Shown here one piece after another: positions 7,309-11,586 of a stretch of 11,586 nucleotides of DNA. The position numbers were made by a program, and so were the translations under genes. The stretch comes from Acidobacteriota bacterium (GTDB lineage: Bacteria > Acidobacteriota > Terriglobia > UBA7540), in the NCBI GenBank assembly GCA_021827255.1, contig JAKAWO010000067.1, forward strand, positions 1 to 11,586, read 5' to 3'. Numbering within the stretch: position 1 is the stretch's first letter; each line of letters starts with the position of its first letter. The notes under the pieces are model-generated. The model worked only from the letters and a program-made list of their open reading frames with translations, ran no database searches and was not told the origin of the DNA.

Positions 7309-8066
7309 AAGTCTTCTGATGGCTGGGACGGGGTGGCAGCGATCTGGGTTTCGGGCGAGGCGGCATCGAACTCCGCGCCATGCCCCGGCAATATGCGGCC
7401 GCCGAGGGCCAGCAGGCGGGCGCGATCCAGGATGGACTGCCGGCGATTATGAGGAATCATGGTGAGGACTCGGGCGTCATCCTCGCGGCTCAGCAGGGTG
7501 TCCCCGGCAATGATGGTCAGCGGGCCGCCGTCGCGCAGCAGGATGGAGACATGGCCGGGCACGTGGCCGGAGGTGAAAACCGCTTCGAGCGGGCCGGGGA
7601 GCGGAGTGGACTCCAGCCAGCGAAACCGCGAGGGGTCGCCCAGCCGCTGGATGTCCCACCAGCGGAGGGCCAGCTTGCGCAACTGACGCATCAACCCCGT
7701 GGCTTGGGGGTGCTCGTGAATCTCAGGGTAGTACTTTAGAACGAGCTTTTCCCAGTCGGCTTCATCGCGCAGGTCTGAATAAAGTGAGCAGGACCAATCA
7801 TACGATTGCTGCGAAGCGTAGATCAGGCTGTTGGGAAAAAGGGAATTGTTGAGAACATGATCTACATGGAAATGCGTATTGAAGATCGCGTGGATATCCT
7901 CGGGTTTGAGCCCCTTTCGATCCAACGCGCCGATCAGCAAATGGGCCTCATGAGGCATGCCGGAGTCCACCAGGATGTGATGGCGGCCGTCGGAAACGAG
8001 CACCGACGCGGCGCCTCGCCAACTGCCGGTCAAAAGCGTCTGAATCTTAAACTGGCCGTCTGCCAT
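7305..8066 (-). CDS. MBL-fold metallohydrolase (MBLAC1-like)
   Basis: A 253-residue soluble protein of the metallo-beta-lactamase superfamily. Metal-binding motifs run in the canonical order: LVDSG (Asp34), HFHVDH (His65, His67, Asp69, His70), VPGHVS (His172), AGDT (Asp189, bridging) and LPGHG (His229). All ligands of a dinuclear site are present, so it should be active. The early VLVDSGMPHEAHLL part and the HVDHVLNNSLFP context resemble the MBLAC1/hydrolase side of the superfamily more than true beta-lactamases or glyoxalase II. The chemistry could be hydrolysis of a thioester, lactone, phosphodiester or similar bond. There is no signal peptide, so it is probably cytosolic. Its stop codon overlaps the start of the FtsX permease gene, so the two are expected to be made together. 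The ATG has only a weak purine stretch (GAGCGGAA) directly upstream. A possible internal promoter lies just before it. Confidence 0.92.
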   Translation of the reverse strand: MADGQFKIQTLLTGSWRGAASVLVSDGRHHILVDSGMPHEAHLLIGALDRKGLKPEDIHAIFNTHFHVDHVLNNSLFPNSLIYASQQSYDWSCSLYSDLRDEADWEKLVLKYYPEIHEHPQATGLMRQLRKLALRWWDIQRLGDPSRFRWLESTPLPGPLEAVFTSGHVPGHVSILLRDGGPLTIIAGDTLLSREDDARVLTMIPHNRRQSILDRARLLALGGRILPGHGAEFDAASPETQIAATPSQPSEDL

Positions 8067-8096
8067 TTCCGCTCGTGAACTATGCCTCCGTAAGGG

Positions 8097-8105
8097 ATTC
8101 TATCA
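8097..8105 (-). promoter_or_regulatory. possible extended -10 promoter before the MBL hydrolase gene
   Basis: On the minus strand TGATAGAAT is a TGn-extended -10 with five of six matches to TATAAT. It lies in the 99-base gap between the clc and MBL genes and would start transcripts near 8090, about 24 bases before the ATG. No good -35 is seen at 17 bases, which extended -10 promoters tolerate. It would let the MBL-permease pair be expressed apart from marR-clc. Confidence 0.4.
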
Positions 8106-8165
8106 GGAAAGGCAAGCGGCGCGCGGCCCGCGTTTGGAGCGCGCTGGGGTGATCCGCTTCTGAGC

Positions 8166-9965
8166 TCAAGGGGCGGGTCGGGATTCGAGCCTGGAGGGTT
8201 GATGGACCGCCGCGCTCGGCTGGGTTCGGCTGAGGGCGGCGAGGACATCGGTTTTCGTGACGATGCCTTCGAGGGCTCCGGCCGAGGAAACCACCAAAAC
8301 AGCCTTGCGGGGCTTCTGGCCCATGAGCAGGCGAAGCACCTCCATCACGTCGCAATCGGGCGGCACCTTAATGGCATCGGGATCGGCGACCTCACGGAGG
8401 ACCGTTTGACGCCACTTTTCGGGAGGAACTTCGCTCAAAGCCGTGATGGACACGGTCCCCAAAATTTCACGGTCGCGATAAACGGGAAAAGTGCTGTGGC
8501 GGTGATGGGCGGCCACGTTGTCGGCAAAGTCGCGCAAGGTTGAGAACGCTTGGACGGAAACAACGTTTCGCTGCATGACTTCGCGCACGGGAATGGCGGC
8601 CAGTTCCTGAACCTTGACGCTCTCGTGCAGCCGCTGCGCTTCCGAGGCGGAGGCTTCGCCCGAGACAGCGTAAGCGACGGCTGCGCCGATCAGCGTGGGA
8701 ATGATGTAGGCGTGGCCTCCGGTCGCTTCGGCGACAAAGACGACCGCCGTGAGCGGAGCTTTGTAGCCGGCGGCGAGAAAGGCCGCCATACCCACCGCCG
8801 CGTAGAGGTCGAGGGCCGGACTGTGGACGATGGCTTGGCCAAAGGCCGCGCCAAAGGATCCACCGGTGAGGAAGAGGGGGACGAACATGGCGCTGACGCC
8901 GCCCGACCCGAGCGAGGACAGGGTGGCCGCCAGCTTGAGAATCCCAAAGACGATCAGTTCACCGGTGCGGTGCGGCCGTGAAAGAATCTCTCCGACGGCC
9001 TCGTAGTTGGGCCCGAGCGGGATGAGGGAGCCTTGAAAGATGGACACAAAGGCCAGACCGCAAAGTCCGGTTAAAAGACCGCCAACCGCCAGTTTGATCC
9101 AGTGAGGAACCGGGGCGCGCACGGCGAAGGCTCGCGTGCGGCGAAACACCGTGACGAAAACCATGGCGATGAGGCCGCACACCAGGCCCAGCAACGCTGA
9201 CCAAAGGAGGTCTTTGCGGGTGTAAGAGGTCCGGCTGATAAAATTGAATAGCGTCCCTGAACCCACAAAGGCGGCCAGCGTGGCATAGGCCACGACAGAG
9301 GAAATCAGGGACGGCAGGAGAGCTTCATGCGCCAGATCGTCCTTGTAGGGCATTTCGATGGCAAAGACCAATCCTGTGAGGGGCGCACGGAAGACGGCGC
9401 CCATGCCGGCGGCGGCGCCGCTGATGAGCATGATGCGGCGGTCACGCGGCTCGATGCCGAACCTTCGCAGCTTGGTCCACAGCCAGGAGCCTAATGCGCC
9501 TCCCGCGTAAATGCTGGGGCCTTCCAGCGCGGCGCTTCCTCCGAACCCGACGGTGGCAATGGCCGCCAGCAGCTTGGGGAAGAACGGACGCATTTGAATG
9601 TCGCCCTGATAGTCGTGATAGGAATGCACAATCTCTTCGGTGGAGTGTTCGTTGGGATCCGGGGTGAAGAACTGCATGACGAGGCCGGCCAGCACGAAGG
9701 CGGCGAACAGCACTGGAACAATCGCCCCATGGCGGCCGAGAAAGTAGCGGAGCAGGGGCGGCCAAAGCTTGCCAAGAATGATGACCGTGATGCCCGTGAC
9801 CACCAGCCCAATAATGACCCCAATGAGGGGTGAAATAATCAGCCATTTATAGACATCGCGGGAATAGTTCGCCGCCAGGCCCTTCTGCAAAAGGGACTTG
9901 TATTTTCTCAGGGCAGGATGATTGCAAAGTTTCAGCCGGAGCTTATGCATCTTTTCTGCGCTCAT
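8166..9965 (-). CDS. ClC family chloride channel/transporter with two CBS domains
   Basis: This 599-residue integral membrane protein has the ClC fold over about residues 40-440 and a cytoplasmic tandem CBS pair (about 460-510 and 530-578), typical of ligand-gated regulation by nucleotides. The gating glutamate is present in ALEGPS (Glu148), followed by VFRAPLTGLVFAIE (191-204), GSGGVSAMFVP (353-363) and a YKAPLTAVVFVAEA helix. Two sites differ from E. coli ClC: the GSGIP filter with its central serine is replaced by a sequence near PNEHST (104-109), and the position of the internal proton glutamate (Glu203) appears to be Met205. That would fit a channel-like or altered-stoichiometry protein for Cl- or another anion. 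The ATG at 9965 lies 23 bases inside the marR gene; a second ATG at 9950, overlapping the marR stop codon, is a possible start. Family call is firm; ion and mode are inferred. Confidence 0.95.
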   Translation of the reverse strand: MSAEKMHKLRLKLCNHPALRKYKSLLQKGLAANYSRDVYKWLIISPLIGVIIGLVVTGITVIILGKLWPPLLRYFLGRHGAIVPVLFAAFVLAGLVMQFFTPDPNEHSTEEIVHSYHDYQGDIQMRPFFPKLLAAIATVGFGGSAALEGPSIYAGGALGSWLWTKLRRFGIEPRDRRIMLISGAAAGMGAVFRAPLTGLVFAIEMPYKDDLAHEALLPSLISSVVAYATLAAFVGSGTLFNFISRTSYTRKDLLWSALLGLVCGLIAMVFVTVFRRTRAFAVRAPVPHWIKLAVGGLLTGLCGLAFVSIFQGSLIPLGPNYEAVGEILSRPHRTGELIVFGILKLAATLSSLGSGGVSAMFVPLFLTGGSFGAAFGQAIVHSPALDLYAAVGMAAFLAAGYKAPLTAVVFVAEATGGHAYIIPTLIGAAVAYAVSGEASASEAQRLHESVKVQELAAIPVREVMQRNVVSVQAFSTLRDFADNVAAHHRHSTFPVYRDREILGTVSITALSEVPPEKWRQTVLREVADPDAIKVPPDCDVMEVLRLLMGQKPRKAVLVVSSAGALEGIVTKTDVLAALSRTQPSAAVHQPSRLESRPAP

Positions 9966-10401
9966 CGGCAGGCCGGGGGCGCCCGGAACCGCCCCATCGC
10001 GGACCTTGGTGGCCCCGCAGGCGGCGGAGGTGCGCGAGAGTGAGTTTTCTCAGCAGCAGGCGGCCGCGCGGCGTCAGGCGGACCTGGACAAAGCGGCGGT
10101 CGCGCTGCGCGGCGATTTTCTGAACCAACCCCCGGCGCTCAGCGCGTTGCACCAGGCCGACGACGGCGTTGTGACGTTCCTGAAGGAACTCTGCCAGCTC
10201 GGAGATGGTGGCCCAGCCGCGGCCGGTAAAGCCGGCGACGCCGAGCAATAATTGGTGCTGCTGCGGCGTCAGCGCGTTTTGACGCGCCATCTTTTCACTG
10301 AAGCGGATGAAGCGGCGCAATTCGTAGCGGAACCGCGCCAGCCGGCGGAGGGCCGCGGCAAGGTGTTTCGAGTCTGGAGGGCGATTCGGTTTGCGTGCCA
10401 C
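9943..10401 (-). CDS. MarR-family winged-helix transcriptional regulator
   Basis: A small basic protein of 152 residues starting at GTG. Residues 11-60 are helical (dimerisation and ligand part). Residues 64-94 form the winged helix-turn-helix (ATISELAEFL, then ERHNAVVGLVQRAERRGLV), and the beta wing carries the MarR hallmark D-R-R-x-V-x-V-x-L-T (about 101-110). The C-terminus after residue 128 is Arg/Gly/Pro-rich and probably disordered. MarR proteins are usually dimeric repressors released by phenolic or other small ligands or by oxidation, and often control a transporter gene beside them. Here the clc start codon lies inside the end of this gene, so the transporter is the obvious target. 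The promoter predicts a transcript starting at or next to the GTG, and a perfect palindrome covers the -35 region. The annotated start could be shifted if the message is not leaderless, but no upstream start with a ribosome site was seen. Confidence 0.87.
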   Translation of the reverse strand: MARKPNRPPDSKHLAAALRRLARFRYELRRFIRFSEKMARQNALTPQQHQLLLGVAGFTGRGWATISELAEFLQERHNAVVGLVQRAERRGLVQKIAAQRDRRFVQVRLTPRGRLLLRKLTLAHLRRLRGHQGPRWGGSGRPRPADERRKDA

Positions 10402-10407
10402 GCCGCG

Positions 10408-10438
10408 ATTATATCACGATGCGATTCATTTCCCGCAA
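10408..10438 (-). promoter_or_regulatory. extended -10 promoter of marR-clc
   Basis: On the minus strand TGATATAAT (10416-10408) is a perfect TGn-extended -10 box. A TTGCGG element (10438-10433) is found 19 bases further upstream and is a weak -35. The predicted start point, about seven bases after the -10, coincides with the GTG start codon at 10401, so the transcript may be leaderless or nearly so. Confidence 0.6.
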
Positions 10439-10446
10439 GGGGAAAT
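10428..10446. promoter_or_regulatory. palindrome over the marR -35 region (candidate operator)
   Basis: ATTTCCC (10428-10434) and GGGAAAT (10440-10446) are perfect inverted arms separated by GCAAG. A 19-bp dyad of this size fits the footprint of a MarR dimer, and it covers the proposed -35 element of the marR-clc promoter. Binding there would block RNA polymerase and give autorepression. The link to this MarR protein is inference from position. Confidence 0.5.
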
Positions 10447-10479
10447 TCGCGGAGCAGGCGCCGGCCGTGCGCGCCTTTC

Positions 10480-10508
10480 TTGACAAGCCGCCAGCCGCTC
10501 CGCACAAT
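10480..10508 (+). promoter_or_regulatory. sigma70 promoter of proS
   Basis: TTGACA (10480-10485), a perfect -35, is followed after exactly 17 bases by CACAAT (10503-10508), a four-of-six -10. The start point would be near 10515, leaving a leader of about 55 bases before the proS ATG. The promoter runs divergently from the marR promoter, with about 40 bases between the two -35 elements. Confidence 0.6.
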
Positions 10509-10569
10509 GGCCTTTTATCTCTTGGGCGGTGCGAGGATCAATCTCGCTCCACCTGGATGAGGCGAGGGC

Positions 10570-11586
10570 ATGCACTGGAGCCAGGTCTTTATCCCGACGT
10601 TGCGCGAAGCGCCGGCCGAGGCGGAAGCGCCGAGCCACCGGCTTCTGCTGCGGGCGGGCTACGTGCGGCAGGTGGCGGCGGGCGTCTATGCGCACCTTTA
10701 TCTGGCGCAGAAGTCGCTTCGGAAGATTTCACAAATCGTGCGCGAGGAGATGAATCGGATAGGCGGGCAGGAATTTTATCTGCCCGCGCTCAATCCGGCG
10801 GAGCTTTGGCAGGCGACGGGGCGATGGGACTTGGACGTGATCTTCAAGCTGAAGGACCGCAACCAGCACGACCTTTGCCTGGGCATCACACACGAAGAGG
10901 AGATGACCCAGTTGGCGCACGGAGAACTGCGGAGTTACAAGCAGTTGCCCCAAATCTGGTATCAGATTCAGGAGAAGTTCCGCGACGAGCCGCGGCCCAA
11001 GGGCGGGCTGTTGCGGACGCGCCAGTTCACGATGAAAGACTCCTATTCGTTCGACCTGGACGAGGCTGGGCTGGAGGCGAGTTACCAGAAGCACGTCGAG
11101 GCCTATCGGCGCATTTTCGAACGCACGGGCGTGCGCTGCCTGTTTGTCGAAGCCTATTCGGGCATGATGGGCGGCAGCGTATCGGGCGAGTTCGCCGCTC
11201 CGGCCCAGGCGGGAGAAGATTTGATTGCGGTGTGCTCGTGCGGTTACGCGGCCAATCTGGAGAAAGCGGAAGCGAAGGCCGCGCCGGCTGAGGACCTCCC
11301 CGGCAATGGTCCGCCCGAGCCGTTTTCGACGCCGGGCCAGAAGACGATTGAGGATCTGGTCCGCTTCACCGGCGAGAGTCCGGCGCGGATGATCAAGACG
11401 CTGGTCTATACGGTGGAGAGCCGGCCGGTGGTGATCCTTTTGCGCGGCGACCATAGCCTGAGCGAGACGAAGCTGGCCGTGGCGCTCGGGACGGACGTTT
11501 TTCGGCCCGCGACGCCGGAGGAGGCGCTGGCGCTGCACGGGGCGCACCTGGGATCGCTCGGCCCGGTGGGCTTGGACCCGCAGGTT
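10570..11586 (+). CDS. proS: prolyl-tRNA synthetase, bacterial type (3' end beyond the window)
   Basis: The first 339 codons of class II prolyl-tRNA synthetase, which charges tRNA(Pro) in the cytoplasm; bacterial-type enzymes have about 570 residues. Visible are [19 protein letters not shown] near the N-terminus, the motif 1 region [17 protein letters not shown] (57-73), GRWDLD, ITHEEEM (106-112), motif 2 [17 protein letters not shown] (137-153) with [16 protein letters not shown], and a [14 protein letters not shown] segment. From about residue 255 the INS/YbaK-like editing domain begins ([28 protein letters not shown]); it removes Ala-tRNA(Pro). Motif 2 has Lys-Gly where E. coli has Arg-Phe, a variant I believe occurs in other bacteria. 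GAGG at 10559-10562, seven bases before the ATG, supports the start. The frame stays open to the window edge, so the anticodon-binding domain is not visible. Confidence 0.97.
   Translation, partial: MHWSQVFIPTLREAPAEAEAPSHRLLLRAGYVRQVAAGVYAHLYLAQKSLRKISQIVREEMNRIGGQEFYLPALNPAELWQATGRWDLDVIFKLKDRNQHDLCLGITHEEEMTQLAHGELRSYKQLPQIWYQIQEKFRDEPRPKGGLLRTRQFTMKDSYSFDLDEAGLEASYQKHVEAYRRIFERTGVRCLFVEAYSGMMGGSVSGEFAAPAQAGEDLIAVCSCGYAANLEKAEAKAAPAEDLPGNGPPEPFSTPGQKTIEDLVRFTGESPARMIKTLVYTVESRPVVILLRGDHSLSETKLAVALGTDVFRPATPEEALALHGAHLGSLGPVGLDPQV

Noticed and set aside
7305..8066. Reading the MBL-fold protein as a beta-lactamase resistance gene
   Set aside because: It has the superfamily metal motif, but there is no signal peptide and the context around HFHVDH resembles MBLAC1-like hydrolases rather than class B lactamases.
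8106..8165. GC-rich partial hairpins between clc and the MBL gene as a terminator
   Set aside because: The GCGCGC-containing segments pair only imperfectly and no T-run follows on the minus strand, so a termination call is not justified.
10395..11291. Plus-strand frame of 298 codons overlapping proS and the marR promoter
   Set aside because: It runs through the divergent promoter region in a different frame from proS and is low-complexity Gly/Ala/Arg-rich, so it is a shadow frame.
10729..11547. Open frame of 272 codons on the minus strand opposite proS
   Set aside because: The plus-strand frame is unmistakably prolyl-tRNA synthetase with conserved motifs throughout. The antisense frame is Arg/Leu-rich, has no recognisable domain, and is the usual by-product of GC-rich codons.

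Overview
The window is GC-rich (about 60% by eye) and densely coded. It holds eight protein genes with bacterial features: Shine-Dalgarno sites, sigma70-type promoters and overlapping operon genes. No RNA gene, insertion sequence, integrase, prophage gene or CRISPR array was seen. The gene mix (secreted CE15 glucuronoyl-esterase-like hydrolase, MacB/FtsX permease without an adjacent ATPase, M20 dipeptidase, bacterial-type ProS with an editing domain) suggests a free-living soil or sediment bacterium. Acidobacteriota is my best guess, but it is an inference from gene style and not from a marker comparison.

Layout. Positions 1-227 are non-coding as far as I can see and end in a strong Shine-Dalgarno site. 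Next is an M20 dipeptidase on the plus strand (228-1601). A 251-base convergent gap follows, with an 8-bp-stem hairpin that looks like the terminator of the next gene. All genes from 1853 to 10401 lie on the minus strand. In transcription order they are: a MarR-family regulator (10401-9943); a ClC chloride transporter/channel with paired CBS domains (9965-8166, overlapping the regulator by 23 bases); an MBL-fold hydrolase (8066-7305); a MacB/FtsX-type permease (7308-6034, ATGA overlap with the hydrolase); an APC-family permease with a long USP-like C-terminal domain (5786-3510); and the exported CE15 esterase (3283-1853). On the plus strand, 10570 to the window end carries the first 339 codons of prolyl-tRNA synthetase, transcribed divergently from the marR gene.

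How the parts may work together. marR-clc is a clear two-gene unit. Its promoter has a perfect extended -10 whose predicted start point falls on the GTG start codon, so the message may be leaderless. A perfect 7-bp-arm palindrome covers the -35 region and is a natural candidate for autoregulation. The MBL hydrolase and the FtsX permease form a translationally coupled pair, possibly also read from an internal extended -10 promoter. The APC permease has its own good promoter (TTGACG-N17-CATAAT). The dipeptidase, the APC permease and the esterase are consistent with scavenging of peptides, amino acids and plant-wall material, but nothing shows that they are one pathway.

I found no clear new multi-gene system. 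The points most worth checking are the ClC protein with an altered selectivity filter under MarR control, the MBL-permease pair without an ATPase, and the marR/proS intergenic control region.
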